A stretch of DNA of 64,000 bases from Protula sp. h YS-2021 (Eukaryota; Annelida; Polychaeta; Sabellida; Serpulidae). The stretch lies in assembly GCA_949752745.1 (NCBI GenBank), contig OX457026.1, positions 38,482,723 to 38,546,722 of the forward strand, written 5' to 3'. Every line of letters starts with the position of its first letter. Positions within the stretch are counted from its first letter, which is position 1. A model generated the notes under the pieces. That model was not told the DNA's origin and did not search any database. It was given only the letters and a program-made list of their open reading frames with translations. Position numbers and translations under genes: made by a program. Below, in pieces: positions 21,780 to 34,252 of the stretch.

Positions 21780-21783
<4 letters not shown>

Positions 21784-21869
<86 letters not shown>
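21784..21869. repeat. (GA)n microsatellite
   Basis: About 86 bp of uninterrupted GA dinucleotides. It produces a spurious Leu/Ser reading frame on the minus strand. Confidence 0.98.
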
Positions 21870-21871
<2 letters not shown>

Positions 21872-22338
21872 TCAAAGAATATTCGTGCATAATTTTTCCA
21901 CGCAGTAAGTCACTCACATTTATTAGTTTCCTCACATTTTTTTCCACTTCGAGCATATAAACACTTTTAATCAGTTTGTTTCACGTGGCATATTTGTGTG
22001 CGTGTGTGTGTTACAAGGAAAGATTAATGTCAGGTAAACTATAGCTGCCCTGGCGAAACTATAAAGGGAAACTATAGGGTCTCTGAATTTTATCACGTAA
22101 CACATTAAAGTTCCCTGGAAATTAATGCCAACTGAAATCGTTGGTGATTCAAAGGCACTTTTATCAGTATAGATGAGAAATATTATTGCAAATTAATCGA
22201 TTTCTTTCTGATCAATTACACCGCGTCAAACGCAATTATTGTAAAACGACAATAGAAGAGATAGATGACTGATTGAACCTGCGGTTCTGTTAGAAATAAA
22301 TTAAACATAAAAGGCGATTTTTTTGAAAAATAAATTTA

Positions 22339-22945
22339 ATGACTGTAGTTATACATGAAAGCTATTTAGTGGCAGTGGCAACTGTAATTGCTTTTTATTA
22401 CTTTGGTGCCCCAGCAGTTTTGCAGTCCGACAGTGGAACAGAGCTTACTGGCCATGCTGTGTCCGAATTGAACGTTATTGGCCAAACCTCAAAATTGTCC
22501 ACCGAAAACGCCGCCAGACATAGAGCCAGGGCTCCGTAGAAAGAGCTAATGTGACATTGAAGTTATGCTGATTGCATGACTCGGTGACAACTAAACAAAC
22601 TGGGCTTTGGGGCTGAAGTTGGTGCAGTTCCAAAACAATTGCAGTTTCCATAGCGGTATACGATATTCCCCGTTATCCGCACTGTTTAGCTCCCCCAAAT
22701 TCTCGAAAGACGAGCCAAAGAACGCGATCTTCAGGCCATTCTGAAGAGTAACGATGGTTCTGGCGGAAGCGGCGATGGTCCAAGTGGTAAACGTGATAGT
22801 CCAAGCGGCAATGTTGATCTTCCAAGTGATAACAGCGACGGTGGTCCAAGTGTCACTGGTGGTGATCAAAGTGGGAGCGACCATCATCCGATTGGCAGCG
22901 GCGATAGTCCAGGTGGCAGCGGCGATGGTCCAAGCCGCAGGGATG
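22339..22945 (+). pseudogene. Retroelement/domesticated-type DDE integrase relic
   Basis: The first part reads IAFYYFGAPAVLQSDSGTEL, the integrase-core pattern around the second catalytic aspartate. A shifted frame then contains LKIVHRKRR and, past a stop, SQGSVERANVTLK, the block around the catalytic glutamate. A further shifted frame resembles the following VQFQKN region. Similar cores occur in retroelement integrases and in SCAN/KRAB-type host genes derived from them. A GSGDGPS-coding, roughly 12-bp periodic tract (22745-22945) follows. Several stops and frame changes show it is dead. The first catalytic aspartate region and flanking proteins were not found. Confidence 0.75.
22745..22945. 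repeat. Short-period GC-rich coding-like minisatellite
   Basis: Degenerate repeats of GGCAGCGGCGATGGTCCAAG type. In one frame they give GSGDGPSG-like residues up to a TAA near 22962. Attached to the integrase relic. Confidence 0.7.
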
Positions 22946-23393
22946 GCGATTGGTGTCGATAAGTTCGGTAGTACAAAGACAACAAATTTCAGCGATGAGG
23001 AGTTTTCACGCGGCCACTCATATGGACTAAGCCGAACGTGTGGTCAAACACAGTTGCGTAGTAATGACTTTCGGGAAACCTGGTGAAAATACTACAATCC
23101 CTATACTTCAATATTGATCTGGACAACTTATTGGCTTTTATACAAAGGCGCAATGAAAACGGCATGTGCGTTTTTTGGCGGTTTGGCGCGGGGTTGTGTT
23201 GTGTGTGTGGAGTCGATTGTTGCCAGTTGGTTGAATAAAAAGATATGATGAGTAAAAGTAGCAAGGAAGGTATTTTATTTATATTTACATTAGTTGCAGC
23301 TTTACTGTCATTTCAGAGAAACTTTAATGTTTTACGTGATAAAATTTAGGGAAACGATAATTTTCCGCAGGGAAATGAAATTAATCTTTCCCT

Positions 23394-23397
<4 letters not shown>

Positions 23398-23474
<77 letters not shown>
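23398..23474. repeat. (TA)n(GA)n compound microsatellite
   Basis: About 50 bp of TA followed by about 26 bp of GA dinucleotides. Confidence 0.98.
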
Positions 23475-25670
23475 TTTCACAACATTTATAGTCACACAGT
23501 CACTCATCAACAGGCTGACAACTCACATTGCTCGCATTTCGTTCCATTAATAGTAAACCGAGACCTTGTTTCTGAAAACAGCGGTTGATTTTGACTAAAT
23601 CCTTCTTTGAAGTGGTGTTGTCTGATTAACCCCATATGTCGTTTTGTGCTCAGTTTCTTTATTTTTTATTCTTCGTTGTTTTCTATCTTATTTTTTCAGT
23701 TATTTCAGTTTATTTCTTTGGATAAATGCATTGTCTTAACTTTGGCAAAATCTAGTCTTCTGATTTTGTTAAAAAGATAACTACGTGTAAATGAACTGTT
23801 CTTGGTGATGAACTGGCACAACGTCCCTTGTCATTCTTATTTATGCTTTACATAAATAACAGTACTTGTTGTGAGTATTCTCTATTTGTTTTGAGCATAC
23901 TCTTTCTAAAAACAACTGTTATTGTTTTGTAAAATTTGTTTTTGACTGTTATAACTTTTTTTCTGATTGCATTTTATTAAGGCTGCCTGAATTAATCCCG
24001 CGACATATAAAAATAAAAAAATGTGTGAATTAAAATATGGTTCAATATTTCTGCAGGGAAAAGTCCGCAAGAGATTGGTAAATTTGCTATTGGCACTTTG
24101 CAATGCTCAGGAATTTTCAAGAATGAATCCATTACCGAAGACCCAGCCTTGGAATAGAATGCTTTGATGAAAAACAGCAGAACGAAATTTTGAACTGAAA
24201 AATATCTTGGCCGCTTCGATTGCATGCAACTTTTAATGTGCTAATTTTCGTAACATGTCTTAACACCTAAAGTTGTTGTGCGCATATTTCTTCTTCTGAG
24301 ATGTTGTTGGATTCTAAGATGTTGTTACATTCCATCCCTCTTACTGTTTACAAAGTGTATAGTAATCCATTTTTTAAGAAAATCGATATATGTTTTAACA
24401 GCAGCAAGTCTATGTTTATTGAAGGCACATGGAACATTTATACAAATGGTTTTTATTTTATAAGGAATCATCCAAAAATTATGTGAGACGGGCGTGTGAT
24501 GAGTCAGAAGTGCTAAGTTTGATCTTCAGTCTAAGTCACTGCTCTTTTTCGAATCTCCTCGACCCAAACGAAAAAAGGGAAATTCATTGAAATATTCTTT
24601 AAGCTCTGAGATTACCGCTGCTTTGCGATACATGTATTTTAATCAAATGGTTGAATTTATCGCAAGTTCTGTGGTATATTATCTGGCTGGTTAACCTGGA
24701 GGTAATGACACCCTGTTACACCGGTGGCATTCACAAAATTTCATCTAATCACTTAACACCTCCCTGATTATGATCCCCCCACCCCCATTACCCCCCCCCC
24801 CCCACACACACATATACACCCACTCAGGAGGAGTGTGACATTCTGAAGATTCTGCATCGTAAGCGTAGGAAAAACCTCAGCTTACAAACTCCGGTTTCCT
24901 CGTCCCGTCCTAGAAAACTTCTCTACACATAGAGATGTATATTTGAGCACGTATGACTTTCCGTAGTATTGAGGCCTTTGACCCATGTTACCATGGGGAT
25001 ATTGCTTGTCTAATATCTCAAGCTTTCCATAGATCATTGAATATGTATTACTTTGTCTAATATCTGTGGCTTTTGATCCAGAATATAAGACGTGTCTATC
25101 CGTCTAAATACACATGTAGATATTCTATGAAACTGTGGAATTACTATGTCTAATATTCACAGCTTTTTCTCGGTCTAATAAAATCACAGCAATAAACTCA
25201 AGTGTTTTTCTGATAAAACAGAACGTTTTTTGTGTAAATTACCAAAATGTACGGAGTCTAACAACATGGAACGTCTTCTGTGACTTTGAAAAGGTGATGT
25301 GTCTGAAGGAGAAGCGGGACTATTTTATGTCAGCGCACTGATATGCAACGGAACGGCTCAAGATGACGGAGGCTGGTGGTAGACTCGTCTGGATTTACAC
25401 AACGATTTTGTCTTGGGATTAAGTGCATAAACTCAAAATTTTACCTGTCAGTATCGTCGTGACTTAATTACGGCAAGGGTTTTTTTTTTTGTGATAAGGA
25501 GCTGTGTTTTTATTCTTGCCTGATATATAAAAATAATCTTAAAAAATCAATAAACGCCAAAAGGGTTATCTTTCGCCATTGTTTGTTACATTAATTTCTT
25601 TTTGCAAATCACTCGTCTTCGTGGTTTTCTTTTGTTTCTAAACGGACAAAGATGTCACCGAAACGAATCC
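23475..25670. other. No gene recognised
   Basis: AT-rich intergenic DNA. A homopolymer C tract lies at about 24788-24803. The segment from about 24700 to 25030 shares words with 17640-17830. Short open frames lack motifs. Confidence 0.45.
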
Positions 25671-25676
25671 ATGGCA

Positions 25677-25745
25677 TTTGTTCCAGAGACATTTGGGCCA
25701 TAGACATTTTGATCAGAGGCATTTGGACTAGAGACATTTCCGCCA
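25677..25745. repeat. Short degenerate GACATTTGG-type repeat
   Basis: Four to five copies of an approximately 19-bp word (AGAGACATTTGGGCCATAG). The same style of word recurs in the arms of the foldback at 26640-27100 and at 28262-28345 in the other orientation. Confidence 0.55.
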
Positions 25746-26066
25746 CAAGTGAAAAGTGTGATGTTTCGGTCAGATGGTTCTTTAAACATTCTTATCTTTA
25801 ATAGTTTTAAAAGCTCCGGCCAAGAATGGTGGCAGTATGTTTATTTCTTATTTTACTTTTGGTTAGACTACTGAAAACAGCATGGAGTCAGAGCACCCCC
25901 TTTACTGAGCGAACTCCAGAAGGAATCCTTCCAACCTCATCATATGTTAACAACTGTCGAACAAGGCAGAAGACGACCCCTACCCCCCGGGCCTGTATCG
26001 CGCGACTTCTAAAGAAACGCTTCAATGATATAACGTAGCTAGTAACTGCCGTACGTGCCACCTTTA

Positions 26067-26534
26067 TGGCGGTATATTTGTACAAAAATTTCATGGCGTT
26101 CGCGCTCCAACATTGATTTTTGATCGCAAAGGTATTTCTGTGCAATTAATAGATGTGGTATTGAGAAAATATTTAATTCTTTCGCGAACCACTCTTTTTT
26201 ATTAATTTCTGCACGTGGATTTTATTATTTAAAAAATAAATGATAGAATGAATTCAATTTATCGCGCCCTATAATTAACTTTTCGCGTTCAAAAATTAAG
26301 AAATTAAATTACATGATAAAACGCATGGTCAGACAAACGTTCTCTAAAACACAAGACGTTTAATTATGGTGCGGGATACAATTATGGCGAAATTAAAGAA
26401 CGCGAAATAAATAGTCAAATAACATGTGAAATGAAAATGTTGCGCGGCTACGAAAATTGCTGCGAGGCCATTCAAATGAACGCGAGAAAAAATAAAACAT
26501 GTACATTTTGATTTTTTGTTCAAATATACCGCCA
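26067..26534. mobile_element. MITE with terminal inverted repeats and TA target duplication, copy 1
   Basis: The ends are TGGCGGTATATTTGTACAAA (26067) and the inverse TTTGTTCAAATATACCGCCA ending at 26534. Both are flanked by TA. The interior is AT-rich with GCGTTCGCGCTCCAACATTG near the left end and no coding region. TA target sites and short terminal repeats fit a Tc1/mariner-type non-autonomous element. Confidence 0.8.
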
Positions 26535-26639
26535 TACACCTTAGCCTTTGCCCATAAATCCCTGTTGCTGCACGGCAGAGATGGCCTTCATAGATTGTTA
26601 AATTTCTAATGGCAGTTAACACCTAGTGCGACTATGAGC

Positions 26640-27100
26640 TGGGCGACATTTAGCCCAGCGACATTCTGTCGAAATTAGCATCTGCAACATTTGGCCGAAA
26701 TTTATCATTGGTTGGGGGAGGGGGGGCGACATCTTTTTAACTGATTCGATGAATGTTGCAACAGAACAACTTCTAAATGCCATTTCCAGCACAAAATCAC
26801 TGTAACGCTTAATGGAATGATGCATCTTTGAAATTGAGATTTGAAATCGAGCAATTCAATTAATGAAGTAATTAAATGAGAAGTACTTGAGTGATGAGTG
26901 GCTTGAAAATATAAACAGAAATTCACTCAGAATTATAAACTATCATCTCAATTATTTCCTGTTTCTTTTTCATCACTCAGTAAAAAAGACATTACCCACC
27001 GCTTGACGAATCAGTTTAAAAAGATGTTACCCACAATTATAAATCTCGGCTAAATGTCGCAGATGTCGATTTCGGCGAAAAAGGTCGCTGGGCTAACTTT
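26640..27100. mobile_element. Foldback element with long inverted arms
   Basis: The left arm (about 26640-26752) is the imperfect reverse complement of the right arm (about 27004-27100). They share GCCCAGCGACATT/AATGTCGCTGGGC-type words and ATCTTTTTAACTGATTCG against CGAATCAGTTTAAAAAGAT. Arms of roughly 100 bp around a 250-bp AT-rich centre suggest a foldback transposon. No gene inside. Confidence 0.7.
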
Positions 27101-27704
27101 CGTTCGGCAAAATGCATGCGATTCGCCGGGTTTTAGGAAATATATAAGGGCATGGTTTACCCTCTTGATTTAAACCAAAATTGCGCAATTGCACAAAGTG
27201 GTAAATATCATAACAGCGATTATCAGAGATTTGAGCAATTTTTTAATTGACCGAAGTGTCACACTTTCCACTTCTGATCGAAATGTCTCCAGCCCAGATA
27301 TTTGGATACTGACCGAAACAGCTCCTCGTAAAGCTCACGGCATTATCAGAACGTATGACTATTTTACAGCGCCTAAGACTCGGAGAAAAAAATAAGCCAT
27401 GTTTTTCATACCGAGGCCAGTGAACAAAAATCAGAACATAAACAAGAAGTGACCATTTCATATCTGAACAATTTCGAATAAAAAAATTGATCTGCCGGCC
27501 GGGTGTAAAATATTTGAAATCAAAACCTTTATTTTTGACAGTAGACGAAGTTCTGTCATCCTGTCATATCAACACTTTTGACATCACCGTTTCTCGACAA
27601 CTTATAACAAATAATACACATTTTATGCCACAAAAGAGCTGTATAAAACCGTTCAACCATGCTTTGACGAAAAGACGGAATTTTAGCCATTTCAGTCAAC
27701 GAAG

Positions 27705-27821
27705 TTTTCCAAAAAAAAAACAAAACAAAACAAAAAAAAAAAACAAAAAAAAACAAAAAAAAAAGCAAAGCATTTTGGCCCCAAGAGCGTGTTTGGAAAA
27801 AGTGTTTTTAAATTGCGCCTG

Positions 27822-27866
<45 letters not shown>
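27705..27866. repeat. A-rich tracts
   Basis: Two adenine-rich tracts (27705-27765 and 27825-27866) separated by unique sequence. These could be tails of retroposed copies, but no source gene was recognised. Confidence 0.85.
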
Positions 27867-27868
<2 letters not shown>

Positions 27869-28261
27869 TTAGCAGTTCTAAACTCCGACAGATAAGATAA
27901 CCATTGGCATTAAAGGGTATTATCCTTTTGAACGTCGCAAGTGCTGCCAGCTTGCTGTGTGCCCATGGAATGAACACTGAAGATGTTATCATTTAAGCAT
28001 TTTTAAAAGGAGCGTTGGATCTCAGGTTCAGGTTTCCTGCTTTAAAAGAACATCATGGAGCTCAGTTTAAGCCCTTAACATACTCAAACACACCTTAACA
28101 CACTTTCTGGTTATTAATAAAAAATAATAAAATTTATATTAATTTAATTTATTTATCAACTTGAGAATAATCATAAAAAAAAAAAAGATTTTAGAAAATG
28201 GATCAATAGTTCAATTCTGGCCAGAAATGGACACAGTTATAAATTCTGACTGACTGCTACT

Positions 28262-28345
28262 AGATGCCAATCTCGGCTAAATGTGGCTCGACTAGATGGG
28301 GCTCGGCTAAATGCCATTCGGCTAAATGTCGCTCGGCTAAATGTT
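28262..28345. repeat. CTCGGCTAAATG short tandem repeat
   Basis: Five diverged copies of about 17-20 bp (TCGGCTAAATGTGGCTCGAC type). Same word family as the foldback arm near 27043. Confidence 0.75.
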
Positions 28346-28724
28346 GGGATACATGAGTTTGCAGTTTATTTCATTATTTCGCTTTCCAAACCAACCAAGT
28401 GCCGTTCAAACCGGAATAAAATCCACACAGCGATTATTAATGTTCTTTCCTTTTGTTTTAGTTCTACACATACAAGGAACGAGAGAACATACAGCTAAGA
28501 TTTGTAGATTTCAGCTCGCACCGTTTCAGAACTCGTCCGCATTCATGCATTGCTGCTTCATTTGTATGCTTGCATTTAATGACGATCCACAAAAAAGGCA
28601 AACATCTTGTATGCAAAAATATGTAGAAATGGTTGCAATCACCCACCCCCTCCCACGCCATCCCACCTAGCACCGGGTGTATATTTAAAGACACCGACAT
28701 ACTCCCCTTTGTCAAAAACCCAAG

Positions 28725-29218
28725 ACGAGTATATTTGAAGAAAAATTTCACGGCGTTCGCGCTGCAACATTTCTTTTTGATCGTTATGATATTGATGTAA
28801 AATAAAAAGAAGATAAAATATTTAATTCTTTGGCGAACCATTTTTTATGTTATCCAAGTCACCAGTAATTCTGCACGTGATTTTTATTATTCAACAAAAT
28901 GAATTAAATTACCGCGCCCTTTAATTAACTTTTCTTGTTCCAAAATCAAGAAAGTATATTCGAACGCATGTTACATAAAAGAACCAATCAGAAGAGGTTT
29001 TACAAACTCGTGATAAAACGCATGTTCAGACAGACGTTTAATTATGGTGTGCGAAAAATTATGGCGAAATTAAAGAGTGTGAAATAAATAGTCAAATAAT
29101 ACATGAAATATAAATGTTGCGGGGCTAAGGAAATTGCCGGAAGGTCATTCAAATGAACGCGAGAAAAAATAAAATATACAACATGTACATTTTGATTTTT
29201 TGTAAGAATATACCGCCA
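28725..29218. mobile_element. MITE, copy 2, with a partial inverted third copy beside it
   Basis: Aligned by eye to 26067-26534: it shares AAAAATTTCACGGCGTTCGC near the left and TTGATTTTTTGTAAGAATAT, ACCGCCA, TA at the right end. The left terminus is diverged. Immediately to the right, about 29264-29325, is a short inverted copy of the left end (GATCAAAAATGAATGTAGGA...GCCGTCATA). Confidence 0.75.
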
Positions 29219-29329
29219 TAAAAGTGGTTTGAATATTTTCTCGTCTATTAATTGTACATAACTACCATAAGGATCAAAAATGAATGTAGGAGTGCGAACT
29301 TTTTGTGAAATATGCCGTCATAGATAACA

Positions 29330-32300
29330 TCTTGTGAAAGAGATTTTCTCCTCGCACCACTCAAACGTAAATATGTTTTACGAGTTTTATGATGCAAACC
29401 TTCTATCAAATATTTCCATTACTTAGGAGACTAACATACGTTACATTATTTAAGGTACAGGGATACTTAAAAAGTGCGGGTTTGGCACATTTTGTCCGGT
29501 GGACAGAGCGGGAATGAGCGCGGGTGCGGTAGTCACAGAAACACATTTCCTCACGATTTCCTCTTGAATTATTCGCACTATAAAATCGCAGCCTTTCACT
29601 ATTTTGATATATGATAGGTTATTCTCCCCCGTTCTATTCGTGTATAAAACTGCTGCGTGCTCAGCGAGCGCTCCACGTGCTAAAAACAAAAAAACAAAAA
29701 CAAAAAAAAAGACAAAAAAAAAAAAAAAAAAACCACAAAAAACAAAAATAAATAAGTAAATAAGGGTGCTCGATTTAGAACGAAGCTTTTTAATCTATTT
29801 TTTCCTTCAAGTGAAGTTCAGTTCCGCAAAATCGCTCTTTTTATTGAAAAGAAGGAAAAATCCGTTTTTTAACCTCTAATACGCAATTCTCAGCAATGCT
29901 TGTTTTGAAACACATGACAACATGACGTAACAGGTTACCGACCCCGGCCCCCCAACGCCCCCCCCCCGCCCCTGCACGATACAAATGACATTTATATGCT
30001 ATTAACAGAGACCGTCGCTCTCCTGAATTCTTAGCCCTACTGATTTTTTTCGGCTTATCTCGTAACTTTCCGACTCCTCACTACAAACCGGATTTTATTG
30101 AGCTGTGGAGAAAAGTGCTAACGAGTCGAGGTGAAAAGTCAAATCAAAACGGGGGTGAGCAGACAGGGGAGCCACGAGTCTAAAAACTATTCTACAGAAT
30201 AACTTGCATTCTGTACAAAGTGTACCAGCTTATCACATTGATTTTATATTTTAAAGGTGCCCAGCACCACTGGTTATGGAGTTTTATTATAAAAAAAACC
30301 CCGCACGTTATCAGAGAAAACGGTAGTGGCAAATCTACCAAGCTCGACTTGAACGAAATCATGGTCGCATTTTTTTTATATGAAATTGTCAGACAATTTT
30401 ATCTTTAACATTAATAAAAATGGGGAGAATGCGCTTACAACGCGCCAAAACATCGAAAGGCTGAAATTTTTATAGCGCAAGTGATACAACAGCAAATTGT
30501 GAAAAATATGTTTTGTGGCCAATCTGCCCTAATTCATTTCTACTATCAGGTACCAACCGATTACCACGCATGCTCATGACATTCTAAAACGATCCCTAAA
30601 CGCGGAGTGCTAATTTTGAAATAATAGCCCCTTTTTAAGCAAACATGGAGTGAACTTCTGAAGTAACCTCATATTTGTCGGAAACGCGGTTTACTGAATG
30701 AACATTGCCCCCCCCCCCCCCTTAAATTGGCACTCCACGTGAACAGCGTCTGCCCTCAAAATTGCACCCCCCCTCCCCCACTTTTTTTTGGAAACGCATG
30801 GTAACACGATTCATACCAAGTGCCTCTGCCCCTGATGGTTAGACAATGCTCATGGAAAAGTGAAAACAAAAGTATATTATCGACTTGCTGGGGAGGGGGT
30901 TAAAGTTTGGTATTAGTGTATTGATCATTGCTCATTTGCTAATTCGCCAAACACTAGCATAGCAGTGTTGTTGTCGCCCATTGAACAAAATTCACTCCAA
31001 CTAAATCATACCGTCATACTAATAAAAAATAAGACTTTTTGCCATGCGTTATTTGATACTTCTGACCTTATTTAAACGAATTAAAACATATCTATTTCTT
31101 TCGAAATCGGTAGGGATACAACATCCTTTCATACATTTGCCTTCGCATAGGATGGTTGAAGGGGCAAGGCGAGTTTTTGGTTATGTTGCACAGGATCATT
31201 TTGCTCACTGGCCATTTGCCCAGAAAAATCTCCTAAACCCAAAATAAAACAGAAAAAAGAAAAAAATTGTTTGCGCGTATTTAAAGAACAAGAAACAGCA
31301 TGCTAGTATGCTCAATTTTTTTCCTTTTGGTATTACTTCATAATTTCTTCTTCTTTTTTTTTTAATTTCGGGATACAAGATCACCAAAAAATTCTAAATA
31401 CTTTGTATTGGTTGCAGTCGGTTTCACATTAGCGTTTTCATTTTAAGAGTAAAGCTTTTGTTTTGAAATCCATAAAAAATATTTTGAAACGAATTTGAAA
31501 GTGTTAACGCATGAAATAATATATGCGAACTGGGAAAGTATTTGATTTCCTACAATTTGATGTCCTAATTTGGCAGACTCACTGAAAATTTCAGCGACAG
31601 TCACAGATTTGACAGATTCACGACCACGTATCCATAGTGTGTGTGAGTAACAACATACACTTAACAGCTTACTTAGAGCTTAAACATCAACTCTAGCTCA
31701 GTGTTAGAATAAACTGGGCAACAGAGCTCTCAGAGTTTTGTGTGTTAAATTAAACTCCCATTGACATTTATTTAAACATTTATTTTATTTTCTCCCATAA
31801 AAACATAACTGCAATAACACTACAGTTTATGGACTACCTCTACTCAAGTTTTATGTTTGTTATATTTCATTAATCAGACTTTAGAGCAAAATACCCCATG
31901 GAAGTGGCTCTAAAGCTTGAAAAACTTGATTCTATTTTCCCTATTACTTTAGTTCAACAACGGTACAGTTTTACGTTTCTGACCATCTATATTTGAAACT
32001 TTATAAAAAAAAAAAAACAAACAAACACACTACATGGAATTGCTGTATAAACCAATTTAAACGATTTACACTATGAACTAAAATGAAACTACAAATAGGT
32101 CAGAAAAACTTCGAAATACACATAAAAGAGCGAAATGTAAAATGTTGACCGCTGATTTTTAAACTTTTACGTACGTTTTTTTGCAAGTTCTTTCAACATT
32201 TTTTCTGGTCCACCGTGACCCCCTGGCATCATGAGTTCGCTTGATAACATCGTACATATTTTCAAGAGCCACAAAATGCAAGGTATTTTCATCAGGTGTC

Positions 32301-32660
32301 TCTTTCTGTTTGATTACTTTCTGAACATCACCACAAACCATGACATCATACTTTTGCAGAATGTAATACTGCAAAACCTGTGCCTGTTGCTCCTAAAATT
32401 TCGCTTATCAGCAGTTCGTACTGCTCCTTCGAAATCAAATCACTTTTTTCTGATCTCATTTTGTGTCCAATTTTTTTTCAATTCCGCCGTATAACGGCGT
32501 AACGCATGCTCCCTCATCACATGATGACTAAAATCTAGTGTTATGGGATTTCCAAAAGTTATCAATTAAATGACTTAAAATCATCAAAACCCAGTTGCAC
32601 TGCAAATTTGTTTGTATTTTTTCTGCAGTACAGGACCCCAAAGGGGTGGTTATGACTTTT
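29330..32660. other. No gene recognised
   Basis: AT-rich intergenic DNA with A-rich tracts (29690-29750) and C tracts (29955, 30709-30720). No exon-like, RNA or element signature was supported. Confidence 0.45.
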
Positions 32661-32666
32661 CTTATA

Positions 32667-32826
32667 CAGTAAAGCTTGCATTTGATACCACGTTAAGTGC
32701 CAGAGTTCGGAATAATGATGCGTCCGGCTTATTGAAGTTTCGAAAATAAATAAGAACTGGAAATATCTGTCCGGTATAGCGAGTTGTCCGTTTTATCGAG
32801 GGTCCGAACCTGAGGTTTTACCGTAT
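32667..32826. mobile_element. Possible small Tc1/pogo-type MITE
   Basis: The left end ACAGTAAAGCTTGC and the right end GAGGTTTTACCGTA are imperfect inverted repeats around 130 bp of non-coding DNA. Similar TACAGTAAAGCCTGCGTCCG sequence occurs at about 11180. CAGTAAAACCTC-like ends are known for pogo/Tigger-type elements. Boundaries are approximate. Confidence 0.5.
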
Positions 32827-33138
32827 ATGTATACGCGCAGGTGCATGAGTGCATCTGCGGTTGAAAGATTTTGAATCTTCACTTTCGGGGTCCTGGGTTT
32901 TGTAGCTGTATCCACCGTTTCAAAACGTTTAAGCAAGCAATGCCAATGGCATTATCTTAACAATGTTGTCATAATTACTTATAGGCAGAAATTGTTGCAA
33001 CAGAAAAACAAAACAAACTTGGCATAGCTTGCTTTTTACAGCGAGCCGATGGCTGAACATTCATTTTAGTTAGGTGATGCAAAGCCGTTCTAAGTGGTCT
33101 TCTATATCGAAACTGTGTGCATATTAATGCAGACACAC

Positions 33139-33168
33139 CTAGACCGTTTTCGCTACCAAATAGCGAAA
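33139..33168 (-). mobile_element. Helitron-like 3' terminus, copy 1
   Basis: On the minus strand a hairpin (TTTTCGCTA, loop, TAGCGAAAA) is followed a few bases later by CTAG. Hairpin plus CTRR is the 3' signature of Helitrons and their non-autonomous derivatives. The 5' end was not located. Confidence 0.5.
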
Positions 33169-34033
33169 ATTGCAACTGGGCCAAAATCGATTGTAAAGTC
33201 TTCAAAATTGTACATGTTTTAAAGAGTTTTTAAAAGTAATGCTAGTTGCATAGAAACTCTACGTTTCAAAAATTTTGATACGCTTTTTTTCATTCCGATG
33301 TAAAGTAGGTTTGAGTTGCAACGTCAACCCGACCAAATCTCAACATTGACTCTGGTTGTAATTGTTGGGAACCATAGGTCAACGTCTAATTAGAAGCTCA
33401 TTCCGCTTGCAAATTATTAAACACTTGACAAAAATTAAAACGCAAAAATAATTCCTTCAGTGGGTTATTTCTTGAATAATATATTGCAAACAACACAGCT
33501 TGAATACGTCTTATAAGCCGAGTAGTGTTTGGTTTTTGTTGACTTAAAGTTTAATTGACCAATCAGGCATACGCCGTGTTATCTATTTACGCAGTGAGAG
33601 CTCGCACAAAGCTCACTGAGCAACTGTGTATTCTGTGCTGTCGTTGAATGCTACGCATTTACTTGCAAAAAATACATTCTTTTCACATGGCGTTTTAACA
33701 AAGAAATCGAAATGAAAGACAAAAATAAAAAGTGACATGCACATGTTCAGATCAAGCTCTTCATAAGTCCCAAGTTTCATGGTCGTATCGCCCATGGTGT
33801 CAGAGGAGAAGAAGAAAACTGTCAAGAAGAAAAAAAAAGGACGAATTTTGCTCGCACAAATTCATATAACCCTTGCAAGACAAAGGCTTGTCAAGTGTTA
33901 ATAAAGGTCGTTAATAGACGTTTGACGATAAACAGACATTGAATAAGCAACCTTGTTTCTGGTAGCAAACAAAAACCTCACTTTCGGAGAGACGTCATCG
34001 ATACCTTTGGTGCAGCTTTGAATACACCTCGAA

Positions 34034-34185
34034 CAAAACGGAAACTTGAAAACTACCAAACTTGAAAACTACCAAACTACCAACAGTCGTGTACAAAGGA
34101 ACCGCTCACTCTTCAGTATACAAAGATTTACTTTTTAAGGGAGTTGTTTTACCGAACAAAACGGAAACTTGAAAACTACCAAACG
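34034..34185. repeat. Local duplication GAACAAAACGGAAACTTG
   Basis: The phrase CGAACAAAACGGAAACTTG with AAAACTACCAAAC occurs at about 34030 and again at about 34153. A short partial tandem copy (ACTTGAAAACTACCAAAC) follows the first. Confidence 0.75.
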
Positions 34186-34221
34186 TTTAAAATAAATAAA
34201 CTAATGTTAAAGGTAACATAA

Positions 34222-34252
34222 CTAGACCGTTTTCGCTATCAAGTAGCGAAAA
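34222..34252 (-). mobile_element. Helitron-like 3' terminus, copy 2
   Basis: Same hairpin and CTAG arrangement as at 33139. Here the minus strand reads CTAG followed by T, the usual Helitron insertion context. Confidence 0.5.

Noticed and set aside
21717..21956. Leu/Ser-rich minus-strand frame
   Set aside because: Translation of the GA microsatellite.
22754..23086. Val/Ala-rich frame of 110 codons
   Set aside because: It is an out-of-frame reading of the short-period GC-rich tract. The Gly/Ser/Pro frame fits the integrase relic better.
27556..27992. Phe-rich minus-strand frames
   Set aside because: Produced by poly-A tracts.
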